From Verrucomicrobiota bacterium (GTDB lineage: Bacteria > Verrucomicrobiota > Kiritimatiellia > CAIQIC01): a stretch of DNA of 59,316 nt. Shown here piece after piece: positions 1 through 7,206 of this stretch (its first letter is position 1; the number at the start of each line of letters is the position of its first letter). The stretch is from the NCBI GenBank assembly GCA_004321905.1, contig SCQF01000024.1:1-59316 (forward strand). Direction: 5' to 3'. The position numbers and the translations under genes were made by a program. Below the pieces are notes generated by a model. It did no database searches, was not told the DNA's origin, and saw only the letters and a list, made by a program, of their open reading frames with translations.

Positions 1-277
1 CCCCGGCGTAGATGCGGACTCCGTCCGCATCAGGAAAAGCGACCGGAGGTCGCTTCTACGTGGCGCGTGGCCAACATCACGTTTGTTTCGCAGCAGCTGC
101 GCTACATGATTACCAGAAACACCCTAATGTAGGGTATCCTGTCACGGCCAAGATATTTCACAAGTAAAATTTACGGATAGCACTCAGCATTTCTCGGGTC
201 TTTTGTGGCTGATTCCTTCTTTGTTTTCCAAGGGTTGGGAAATCTTGCGGAGATCCGGTTAGCCGTAGCTGAAGCAA
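1..277. other. Non-coding stretch with palindromic repeats at window start
   Basis: No gene is recognised here. Positions 7-60 hold a composite repeat: two short hairpins (arms GCGGAC/GTCCGC and AGCGACC/GGTCGCT) enclosed by an outer inverted CGTAGA/TCTACG. Positions 224-242 hold a single copy of the TTCC-N7-GGAA palindrome. The stretch lies downstream of the minus-strand sulfur flavoprotein gene and could contain its transcription end. A short open frame around 75-165 resembles no family I know. Confidence 0.6.
224..242. repeat. Single TTCC-N7-GGAA palindrome
   Basis: This is one copy of the window-wide 19-bp palindrome, with centre near 233 and a slightly imperfect right arm (GGGA). No partner copy is seen 32 bp to either side. 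It is the only single copy not near a start codon, lying just beyond the stop of the minus-strand gene at 278. Confidence 0.7.
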
Positions 278-2758
278 TCAGATGAACAACGTGGCGTTGG
301 ATTGGTCGGCTTCGCCGAGCATCGCGGCGACGCCGCCGAATTCCAGGCCATCGAGCAGCTCTTCTTTTTTCAAGCCCATCACGTCCATCGTCATCGTACA
401 GGCGACGAGACGTACGCCAGCTTGCTGCGCCTCAGCGATGAGGTTGGGCAGGCTTTCAACGTTTTTCTGACGCATCACCATCTTCATCATCGCCGTACCC
501 GCGCCGAGCATATTGAGTTTGGAGAGCTTCAGTGCATTCACGCCACGCGGCATCATCCAGCCGAACATGCGCTCGAGGAATTCTTTCTTCACCGATGGCG
601 CTCGTGTTTTGCGGAGGATGTTCAGGCCCCAGAAGGTAAAGAACATCGTCACTTGGCTGCCCATCGCGGCCGCGCCGTTGGCGATGATGAACGAGGCGAT
701 GGCACGGTCGAGGTCACCGGAGAAGACAACCATCGTCTTATTGGTCGGCAATTGTCCCGTCGCGGCGGGTACGGCGACGGGCGCGTTCTTGCGAATCTGG
801 GCTACGATCTGCGCGCCATCCTGCCGCAAACTGACGAGCTGATGGCCTTGCCGCTGACACCACGCAGGTGCATCGGCGAGGAAGCCGGGATCGGTGACGG
901 TCATGAGAATCTCGTCGCCTACTGCAAGTTGATCCATTGTTTGTTTCAGTTTTAGGATCGGGCCAGGACATTGCTTGCCGGAGCAGTCGAGTTTGACCTG
1001 TTTGCCGCCCGGCTGACTACCGACTGCTGACGGCTGACCGCTACTTGCTTTCGCTGCCATCTGTTCTTCGGCATAGGCGAGAAACGGCTGTTCCGGTGGC
1101 GTGGCGCCGATGGAGTCCTTGTGCCAGGCGCGGAACGTGTTCGCACCGCCGGCGAGTGTTGCGCAGGTGTAGCCGCGCTGCCGTAGCAGCCGATAGGCGA
1201 GGTAGCTGCGGAAGCCGACCTTACAATAGACGAAGATGGTTTTGTCCTTGGGCAACTCGGTGAGGCGTGTACGCAGTTTGCCGAGCGGGATATTCAGCGC
1301 GCCGGGGATGTGCCACAGCTCAAACTCCTGCGGGCTGCGCACGTCCACAATCACACCGGCATCAGTGCGCACGGGATAGTCTTCGGCGTACCAAAGCTGG
1401 AGGTCGCCGGAAAGCAGGTTGCTGGCGACGAAGCCCGCCATGTTGACCGGATCCTTGGCCGCGCCAAAGGGTGGGGCATAGGCGAGTTCCAAAGCTTGGA
1501 GATCCTGCACGGTCAAACCGGCGCGGAGCGCGGTGGCGAAGACGTCGAGCCGTTTATCCACGCTATCGGCGCCGACGACCTGTGCGCCGAGCAGTTTGCC
1601 GGTGTCCGGCGCAAAGAGCAACTTGATGTGCATCGGCGCGGTGCCGGGGTAGTAGCTCGCGTGGCCGCTGGGATGGATGTAAATCTTGCGGTAGGGCAGC
1701 TTTGCGCGCTGGAGACTTTTCTCCGTCGCGCCGGTGCCGCCGCCGGTCATGGCGAAAATCTTGACGATGGCGGTGCCCTGCGTGCTGCCATAGGTCGTGG
1801 CGCGTCCGCAGATGTTTTCGGCGGCGATACGCCCCTGTCGGTTCGCCGGACCGGCCAGCGGAATGACCCATGAATCTGGGAGCACGGTGTGCGCAACCTC
1901 GACCGCGTCGCCGGCGGCGTAGATGTCGGGATCGGAGGTGCGTTGGTGTGCATCCACCTTGATGCCGCCGCGCGGGCCGAGTTCCAAACCGGCGGCCTTG
2001 GCCAGCGACGTGTCCGGGCGCACACCGGCGGAGAGCAGCACGAAGTCGGCAGTGATCTTCTCGCCGTTTTTCAATTCGGCGGTGACGCGACCATTCGCAT
2101 CGTGGAATGCGGCGGCGGCGGTGCCTAGATGCAGCTTCACGCCGCGGAGTTCCATGTGCTGTTGAAGGCTCCATGCCATTTCGGGATCGAGCGGCGGCAT
2201 GATCTGGTCAATCATCTCGACGAGGTCCACCGCGAGTCCGCGCTCGCGGAAGTTCTCCGCCACCTCGACGCCGATATAGCCGCCGCCGATGACGATGGCG
2301 CTTTTTGCACCGCCATCCACAACGGCCTTGATCTGGTCCATGTCGGCGATGTTGCGCAGGACGAAAATTCTCGCGTGGTCGAGGCCCGGGAGGTTGGGGC
2401 GTAGTGGCAGTGCGCCCGGCGCGAGCACCAGCTTGTCGTAGGCTTCGACGTAATCCCGTCCGGTGCCCAGTTCGCGGATGGTCACGGATTTTTTGGCGCG
2501 ATCAATAGCGGTGACTTCGTGGCCGGTACGGACATCAAGATTGAGCGAGGCCTTCAGGCTTTGCGGCGTCTGGAGCAACAGGTCGTCGCGTTCCTGAATC
2601 GCGCCGCCGATGTGATAAGGCAGGCCGCAGTTGGCAAAGCTGACGTACTGACTGCGTTCCAGCACGACGATCTCCGCGTGTTCGTCCAAGCGCCGCGCCC
2701 GCGCCGCTGCGCTCATCCCCGCCGCCACCCCGCCAATGACTACGATTTTCATATTCAA
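278..2758 (-). CDS. CoA-disulfide reductase-like flavoprotein fused to rhodanese, TusA and DsrE-like domains
   Basis: This 826-residue cytoplasmic protein probably moves sulfane sulfur. The first ~445 residues are a pyridine nucleotide-disulfide oxidoreductase: an FAD-binding GGVAAG motif near residue 9, the CoA-disulfide/persulfide reductase active-site pattern FANCGLPY with Cys44, a second dinucleotide motif VIGGGYIG and an FAD motif AAGDAVE. Next come a rhodanese domain with the YCKVGFRS active loop, a TusA domain with CPGPIL, and a C-terminal DsrE/DsrF/DrsH-like domain. The linker between rhodanese and TusA is made by a simple GTCAGC-type repeat (about 1008-1040). Known relatives reduce CoA persulfides or disulfides with NAD(P)H; the fusion suggests sulfur passes from rhodanese to TusA to DsrE within one chain. 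The start ATG at 2758 is supported by the family N-terminus. Confidence 0.9.
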   Translation of the reverse strand: MNMKIVVIGGVAAGMSAAARARRLDEHAEIVVLERSQYVSFANCGLPYHIGGAIQERDDLLLQTPQSLKASLNLDVRTGHEVTAIDRAKKSVTIRELGTGRDYVEAYDKLVLAPGALPLRPNLPGLDHARIFVLRNIADMDQIKAVVDGGAKSAIVIGGGYIGVEVAENFRERGLAVDLVEMIDQIMPPLDPEMAWSLQQHMELRGVKLHLGTAAAAFHDANGRVTAELKNGEKITADFVLLSAGVRPDTSLAKAAGLELGPRGGIKVDAHQRTSDPDIYAAGDAVEVAHTVLPDSWVIPLAGPANRQGRIAAENICGRATTYGSTQGTAIVKIFAMTGGGTGATEKSLQRAKLPYRKIYIHPSGHASYYPGTAPMHIKLLFAPDTGKLLGAQVVGADSVDKRLDVFATALRAGLTVQDLQALELAYAPPFGAAKDPVNMAGFVASNLLSGDLQLWYAEDYPVRTDAGVIVDVRSPQEFELWHIPGALNIPLGKLRTRLTELPKDKTIFVYCKVGFRSYLAYRLLRQRGYTCATLAGGANTFRAWHKDSIGATPPEQPFLAYAEEQMAAKASSGQPSAVGSQPGGKQVKLDCSGKQCPGPILKLKQTMDQLAVGDEILMTVTDPGFLADAPAWCQRQGHQLVSLRQDGAQIVAQIRKNAPVAVPAATGQLPTNKTMVVFSGDLDRAIASFIIANGAAAMGSQVTMFFTFWGLNILRKTRAPSVKKEFLERMFGWMMPRGVNALKLSKLNMLGAGTAMMKMVMRQKNVESLPNLIAEAQQAGVRLVACTMTMDVMGLKKEELLDGLEFGGVAAMLGEADQSNATLFI

Positions 2759-2779
2759 TCCTTAATGCTTTATTCGTTG

Positions 2780-2831
2780 GTAGGGCGGTCGCTCCGCGAC
2801 CGCCGCGGACGGCACGGCGTGCCGTCCCTAC
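2780..2831. repeat. Double-hairpin repeat bounded by GTAGGG/CCCTAC
   Basis: An outer inverted GTAGGG/CCCTAC encloses two hairpins, GGTCGC-tcc-GCGACC and GGCACG-GCGTGCC. It has the same architecture as 7-60. It sits between the sulfur flavoprotein gene start and the aminopeptidase stop, and slightly overlaps the aminopeptidase 3' end. It could act as a transcription terminator or attenuator, but the form recurs elsewhere as a dispersed repeat. Confidence 0.75.
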
Positions 2832-5404
2832 TTCTTCTTTGCTTTGGTGGAAGCACCTTCGACCCGCTTTTTGAGGTTTTCCAATTCCTTGTTCTGTCGC
2901 TGCAGTTCCTTCTGCAGATCGAGCATTTCTTTACGGAAATCCTTCAGGTTGTCATGCGGCTTGTTGACGGCGCGCAGGTCGGCGATGGCTTTCGTGGCGG
3001 CCTCCTGCTGCGGCGTTTCCTTGGCGGTGTGGGCCAGGGTTTCCAACACGGCAATGGCCTTCGGGTCTTCCAACGCACCCAGCGCCGCAATTGCCGCTAT
3101 TTGGAATTGCTCGCGTTTGTGGTTCAGATAGCCAGCGAGGAAGTCGCGGACTTCGTCACGATTCTTCTCGTTGCGAGCGAGATAGGCAAGAGCGTTGAGT
3201 GCCTCGGCAAATCTGCCGCGGCTGAACGCGTCCTCGCGTTCTTTCAGCGCGGCGCGCAATAGTGTGATGTAGGCCGGATCGTCCTGCGCGCGCATCGCCG
3301 CGATGGCGGCATCGGCCAGTTGGTTGTGATGGGACTCGCGTTGCAAGAACATAAGCAGTGTCTTCGCAATGTCGGGCTGGTGATAGGGGCCGAGGGCTTT
3401 GAGCGCGGTGGCGAGAATTGCGGGATTACGTTCGTGCTCGATCACGCCCCGCAGTGCCGCGCAGGCGCGTGGATGGAAAAACTCGGCGATATCGCCGACC
3501 ACGGCGTTGCGAACCCGCGCGTCGGATTGCGTCAGGGACGCGATCAGTGCCTCCAAAGCATCGTCACTATGAATTTTGCGGAGCGCCTCGGAGGATTTGA
3601 TACGGACGCCATAGAAGGAGTCGTGCTGCAACGCGTCGCGTAGCTTGGCGACGGTCGTCAGGTCGCGTTCGCTGTCGAGTTGCTCGGCGGCCAACAGCCG
3701 TCCGACCACGTCGGAGGTGTCAGCGAGTTGCGCATAGCGCATCGCCTTGGACGTTTTGAAGTTCACCTTGGCCAGCACCGTCAGCTCCGGGTCAATACGC
3801 ACAATGTCCGGCGATTGTTGCAGCGGGACGTAGAAATCCTCGGCAGCTTTGGTGATCTCGGCGCGGTAATCGAACGTACTGGCCTTGGACTTGAAGCGCA
3901 GCGTCAGCGGGAAGTGGAAAGGACCGGACTGTTCATTGACCGGCTGCGTCTGGCGGATGCCAATCTTGGCGAGTTTGGTTTTCTCATCCCAACTCGACGT
4001 GACTTCCAGCACCGGCATGCCGGGATGATAGACCCACTGGTCAAAGAAACGGTCGAACGAACGGCCGGAAAGTTCCTCGATGACGGCGTTAAGGTCCTCG
4101 GTGACGACCGTGCCGTAGACATGGCGTTCGAGATAGGTCTTGATGCAGCGTCGGAATAAATCCTCGCCCAGTTGACTGCGCAGCATGTGTAAGACCCAAG
4201 CGCCCTTGGGGTAGGAGCGGTAATCGAATTGCTCGGTGGGCTTGTCGTAGCGCCGGAAGACCATCGCGCGCTCGGCCTGGTTGGTGCTTTGCTCAAAAAT
4301 GCCCTGTGCTGACCCAGCCAGATTGTAGAGCAGTTCCTCGCGTCCATGCTGCTGGGCGGCGAAAAGAAACGAATAGTAGGTGGCAAAACCCTCGTTCAGC
4401 CAGACGTGGCTCCAGTCCTTGCATGTGACGAGGTCGCCGAACCACTGGTGCGCCAGTTCGTGCGCCACAAGGCCCTCGCTGGTGGTGATGGTCTCGGTCT
4501 CCGCCGTGTGCAACGTGCGGTCGTTGAGCGTGGTCAGCGTGGTGTTTTCCATGCCGCCCCACGTGAAGTCGCGCACGACCACCTGACCGTACTGCTGCCA
4601 AGGATAGGGCACGCCGATTTCGCGCTCAAAAAATTCCAGCGCCGGTTTGGTCGGCGCAAAGCTCAACGCCGCCTGTGGCGCATCGCCGACCGGCGTATAG
4701 AAGCGCAGCGGAACGTTGCCGTGCTGATCTTCGAGCGTTGCAAAATAGCCGGCCACGAGACTCATCAGATAGTTGGCGTGCGGCTTGTCCTGCACCCAAC
4801 GCACCGCGACCAGCCCATTGGTCGGATCGGCGGTTTCCGAAACCTTGCGCCCATTCGAGAGCACCAGCATACCGGCGGGCACATGGCAGGTGATCTCCGA
4901 AGTGAACTTCGCGTTCGGATGATCAGGGCAGGGATACCAATGCCGCGCTTCAATGGATTCGCCTTGCGTCCAAAGATGGGTCTCTGCCGCCGGATAGCCG
5001 TTGGCCGGCGCGCGGAAATAGAGGCCCTTCTGCGGTTGCGCCGCATAGCGGATTGTCAGCGTCGCCTCGCGGTTCGGCGGCAATGGCGCGGCAAACGTGA
5101 TGATGACCTCCTTGTCGGTCGCCTGATAGCCGGCGAGCTTTTCGGAACAAGTTACCGTATCCACCGTCAGGTCCACGCCGTCGAGCCGCAGTTCGTCGAG
5201 CGGCTGGGCGATGGGCGCGAAGGCCAGTGTCATGGTGCCGCGCACGGTGCACTTCTGAAAATCCGGCGTCACATCGAGCGCGAGGTTGCGTACGTTCACC
5301 TTGCGGTCGGGCGCGTACTTGTTTTCGATGGGTGCCGCAGCCGTCGCCGCGACCGTCAAAATACCCACCAGCAGGAGCAGATGTTTTTTCATGCTGCTTA
5401 GCAT
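2828..5404 (-). CDS. M1 family aminopeptidase with C-terminal HEAT-like repeats
   Basis: This is a secreted or envelope zinc metallopeptidase of the M1 (gluzincin) family that removes N-terminal residues from peptides. It shows the exopeptidase motif GGMENT, the zinc motif HELAH followed by WLNEGFA about 19 residues later, and the conserved catalytic tyrosine region. The C-terminal third reads as HEAT-like alpha repeats (EALIASL, AAIAALGAL), ending in a coiled coil rich in K, E and Q. A signal peptide starts at MKKHLLLL. The open frame reaches 5458 through a TTG codon and the palindrome pair, so I take ATG 5404 (preceded by AGGGTGG) as the start; ATG 5392 is the alternative. Confidence 0.88.
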   Translation of the reverse strand: MLSSMKKHLLLLVGILTVAATAAAPIENKYAPDRKVNVRNLALDVTPDFQKCTVRGTMTLAFAPIAQPLDELRLDGVDLTVDTVTCSEKLAGYQATDKEVIITFAAPLPPNREATLTIRYAAQPQKGLYFRAPANGYPAAETHLWTQGESIEARHWYPCPDHPNAKFTSEITCHVPAGMLVLSNGRKVSETADPTNGLVAVRWVQDKPHANYLMSLVAGYFATLEDQHGNVPLRFYTPVGDAPQAALSFAPTKPALEFFEREIGVPYPWQQYGQVVVRDFTWGGMENTTLTTLNDRTLHTAETETITTSEGLVAHELAHQWFGDLVTCKDWSHVWLNEGFATYYSFLFAAQQHGREELLYNLAGSAQGIFEQSTNQAERAMVFRRYDKPTEQFDYRSYPKGAWVLHMLRSQLGEDLFRRCIKTYLERHVYGTVVTEDLNAVIEELSGRSFDRFFDQWVYHPGMPVLEVTSSWDEKTKLAKIGIRQTQPVNEQSGPFHFPLTLRFKSKASTFDYRAEITKAAEDFYVPLQQSPDIVRIDPELTVLAKVNFKTSKAMRYAQLADTSDVVGRLLAAEQLDSERDLTTVAKLRDALQHDSFYGVRIKSSEALRKIHSDDALEALIASLTQSDARVRNAVVGDIAEFFHPRACAALRGVIEHERNPAILATALKALGPYHQPDIAKTLLMFLQRESHHNQLADAAIAAMRAQDDPAYITLLRAALKEREDAFSRGRFAEALNALAYLARNEKNRDEVRDFLAGYLNHKREQFQIAAIAALGALEDPKAIAVLETLAHTAKETPQQEAATKAIADLRAVNKPHDNLKDFRKEMLDLQKELQRQNKELENLKKRVEGASTKAKKK

Positions 5405-5418
5405 ACCGTGCCACCCTG

Positions 5419-5468
5419 TTTTTCCCAACCTTGGAAAGCCCATCGCCGATTTTTCCAAGGCTTGGAAA
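5419..5468. repeat. Palindrome pair, centres 5429 and 5460
   Basis: Two TTCC-N7-GGAA palindromes lie 31 bp apart centre to centre, just upstream of the minus-strand aminopeptidase start and downstream of the cupin stop. The spacer shares nothing obvious with other pairs. Confidence 0.85.
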
Positions 5469-5470
5469 TT

Positions 5471-5974
5471 TCACCTTGTCAGTTCAGTAATCAACTTTTT
5501 GTGTCGCGGAAATTTTGCGCAGAGTTTTTGGCGGTCAGCCATCTCGAAGTCGGCGAAGTCGAAGCCCGGCGCAACGGTGCAGCCGAGCAGCGTGTAGCCA
5601 CGTTGCGTGGTGATGCGCGCCGCAAACCAGTGCCCGCGTGGGACAACGATCTGCGGCAACTCGCCGCGCGATGGGTGCAGGCCCAGCCGGTGCTCGGTCA
5701 GCTTGCCATCGGGCGCGATGTCCACGACGAGGAACGGTGCGCCGTGGTAGAAGTGCCACATCTCGTCGGAGTGCAAACGATGAAACGCAGAGAACTCGTG
5801 GCCACGCAGCAGAAAATAGATCGCCGTGCTGAAGTTGCGGGCGCCGCTGTAGCGGCGGGGTAGGGCACGTGCCGGAATCTGCTCCGCGGCGCGGTAGGTT
5901 TCGCGATACCAGCCGCCCTCCGGGTGTGGTTGGAGGCGCAGGTGTTTGATCCACTGTGCTGCGGTTTGGTTCAT
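5471..5974 (-). CDS. DUF985 cupin-fold protein
   Basis: This 167-residue protein matches the DUF985 cupin family. It has HPEGGWYRETYR near the N-terminus, an ISO-like STAIYFLL strand, FSAFHRLHSDEMWHFYHG with candidate metal ligands, and LGCTVAPGFDFADFEMA near the end. The family's substrate is not known. ATG 5974 is chosen because AGAGGAAG precedes it; the longer open frame to 6136 would translate a dispersed inverted repeat (6065-6130). It is co-directional with its neighbours but separated from them by repeats, so it may have its own promoter. Confidence 0.85.
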   Translation of the reverse strand: MNQTAAQWIKHLRLQPHPEGGWYRETYRAAEQIPARALPRRYSGARNFSTAIYFLLRGHEFSAFHRLHSDEMWHFYHGAPFLVVDIAPDGKLTEHRLGLHPSRGELPQIVVPRGHWFAARITTQRGYTLLGCTVAPGFDFADFEMADRQKLCAKFPRHKKLITELTR

Positions 5975-6064
5975 GTCTTCCTCTGCTTGTAGGAGGCGCA
6001 AAACCTTGCGCCGAATTTTGTCGCCGCAAATTTTTGCAACTCCTACAAAATACATTTTCGCTTT

Positions 6065-6130
6065 GTGGACGGAAGCTCCAACTCCCGCGTCCGTTCTGTT
6101 TATTTCGCGGGAGCTGGAGCTCCCGCCCAC
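6065..6130. repeat. Inverted-repeat element with GTGGGCGGGAGCTCCAGC-type arms
   Basis: The left arm (6065-6089) and right arm (6106-6130) are inverted copies with four mismatches, separated by 16 bp. The 25-nt right arm is identical to 40748-40772. The element at 47260-47343 has the same plan and a similar centre. It looks like a small non-autonomous mobile or REP-like element. Confidence 0.75.
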
Positions 6131-6147
6131 CAGCATGGCTGTTTCGT

Positions 6148-6396
6148 TTAGTTCGAGCTATACGGACACGCGCCGGTGGCGCAACCGCCACCGCCACAGG
6201 CCGACGGAGTGGGGCAAGCGCCCGACGAACACGGCAATGCCCCGGCCGCGGCAATGGACGCGCTGAAGGTGGAGAACTGTTTCTCCGGCTTCGGTGCCCC
6301 GCATTTCGGGCAGTTGCCTGGCCTGGCGTCGGCGCGGCTCACGAGCTTCTCAAACGCATGGCTGCACTTGCGGCAGCGATATTCATAGATTGGCAT
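6148..6396 (-). CDS. FmdB family zinc ribbon protein
   Basis: This 82-residue protein begins MPIYEYRC, typical of the FmdB putative regulatory zinc-ribbon family, and has paired cysteines (CRKC and CPKC) forming the ribbon. The C-terminal tail is rich in Cys, Gly and Ser with CSSGACP and CGGGGC, suggesting extra metal or sulfur contacts. It is the last member of the arsR-led operon, 92 bp after the YgaP-like gene with an inverted repeat between. The FmdB role is poorly defined; a redox or metal-stress role is inferred from context. Confidence 0.85.
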   Translation of the reverse strand: MPIYEYRCRKCSHAFEKLVSRADARPGNCPKCGAPKPEKQFSTFSASIAAAGALPCSSGACPTPSACGGGGCATGACPYSSN

Positions 6397-6411
6397 AGTT
6401 GCTTTCCCGTT

Positions 6412-6486
6412 GTAGGGGCGCAGACTTGCTACGCCCGCTCATCCCGCATGCAGCATCCATTGGGCGCAGCAAGTCTGCGCCCCTAC
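6412..6486. repeat. Inverted repeat with 25-nt GTAGGGGCGCAGAC arms
   Basis: The arms 6412-6436 and 6462-6486 are inverted copies with one mismatch, around a 25-bp centre. The outer GTAGGG/CCCTAC ends match the repeats at 2780-2831 and 58757. The right arm reaches just to the stop of the YgaP-like gene, so it may end or weaken transcription before the FmdB gene. Confidence 0.75.
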
Positions 6487-6488
6487 CA

Positions 6489-6698
6489 TCAGCAGCCGCA
6501 GCCCGAGCTTGAATCTTTCAAGCCGAGTTTTTTCAGGATGGTAGCTGCCGGGCAGAAGCCCGTAAAGGCCGATTGAATCAGGTTCATGCCGACGAAGGCG
6601 GTGAACAGATACCAGCCGGGATGCACCCACCAGCCCAAGGCCAAGCTCACCAGCACGAAGGTGCCGGCCACTACGCGTACTCCATTATCCACGGTCAT
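6489..6698 (-). CDS. YgaP-like inner membrane protein (DUF2892)
   Basis: This 69-residue protein has two hydrophobic segments (about residues 7-24 and 28-46) and the family signature FTGFCPAATILKKLG. It matches the membrane part of YgaP, the sulfurtransferase regulated by the persulfide-sensing ArsR protein YgaV in Escherichia coli. The C-terminus SSSGCGC adds two cysteines. Here the membrane part is separate, while a rhodanese domain is found in the flavoprotein at 278-2758. AAAGGAAATC precedes the ATG. Confidence 0.85.
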   Translation of the reverse strand: MTVDNGVRVVAGTFVLVSLALGWWVHPGWYLFTAFVGMNLIQSAFTGFCPAATILKKLGLKDSSSGCGC

Positions 6699-6724
6699 GA
6701 TGATTTCCTTTTTTTACTGCAAAT

Positions 6725-6895
6725 TTATTTCCCTGCGGCCAGCATCGCGCCGATGCCGCCATAGATGGCCATCGAGATGAACGGATTGCCGGTCAGCGGG
6801 CACGCGCCTGTTTTGCACCCGACAAACTTATACATCGCAAAGCCAATGGCTGCGCCGACGGCGCCGCCGATCAACATGCGTACGAGCACGGTCAT
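6725..6895 (-). CDS. Small DUF6132-like membrane protein
   Basis: This 56-residue protein has two hydrophobic helices flanking a conserved FVGCKTGACPLTGNP loop with two cysteines, as in the DUF6132 family often found beside sulfur and metal-efflux genes. ATG 6895 has GAAAGG at good spacing. ATG 6919 is an alternative, overlapping the previous stop as ATGA, which would add eight residues. Function is unknown; the paired cysteines in the loop suggest metal or sulfur binding. Confidence 0.75.
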   Translation of the reverse strand: MTVLVRMLIGGAVGAAIGFAMYKFVGCKTGACPLTGNPFISMAIYGGIGAMLAAGK

Positions 6896-6915
6896 ATTGG
6901 GTTTCCTTTCGTTGT

Positions 6916-7206
6916 TCATAGTTCCTCTTCCACCGGCAGCACGAAGACGCGCAGACCTTCCTCGGGGTAGAGCTTGGTCCGAAACTTCTTCAGTTCCGCC
7001 AGCAGTGCCACCTTGCGGTCGTCCGGTACGATGCTGAACAGCAAGGTGGAGCGTTCTGGCCACTCGGCGGTGCCGAGCTTTTTGCCGGTGAGGCCTTCGC
7101 CGCTGACCTGCGTCAATTCGGTGTAGGCATGGACACCCGCGATTTCGATCAGGCGAATGAGTTCCGCATGTCGTTCGCGCGGGCCGATGATAAGCAGCAT
7201 TTTCAT
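6916..7206 (-). CDS. PII-like small protein linked to the RND pump
   Basis: This 96-residue protein (starting MKMLLIIGPRERHAEL) looks like a ferredoxin-fold, PII/CutA-like protein: beta-alpha-beta pattern, an exposed loop with TGKKLGT, and a VPDDRKVALLAELKKFRTK helix. Similar small proteins follow heavy-metal RND genes in other bacteria. Its start overlaps the RND stop by 4 bp (ATGA) and GGAGAA precedes it, so it is translated together with the pump. A sensor or regulator role at the membrane is an inference. Confidence 0.65.
   Translation of the reverse strand: MKMLLIIGPRERHAELIRLIEIAGVHAYTELTQVSGEGLTGKKLGTAEWPERSTLLFSIVPDDRKVALLAELKKFRTKLYPEEGLRVFVLPVEEEL

Noticed and set aside
302-955. 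Plus-strand open frame opposite the sulfur flavoprotein
   Set aside because: It is a shadow of the real minus-strand gene; composition is His/Arg-rich as expected for an antisense frame.
5404-5458. N-terminal extension of the M1 aminopeptidase frame through the palindrome pair
   Set aside because: It would start at TTG without a ribosome site, whereas ATG 5404 or 5392 gives a normal signal peptide.
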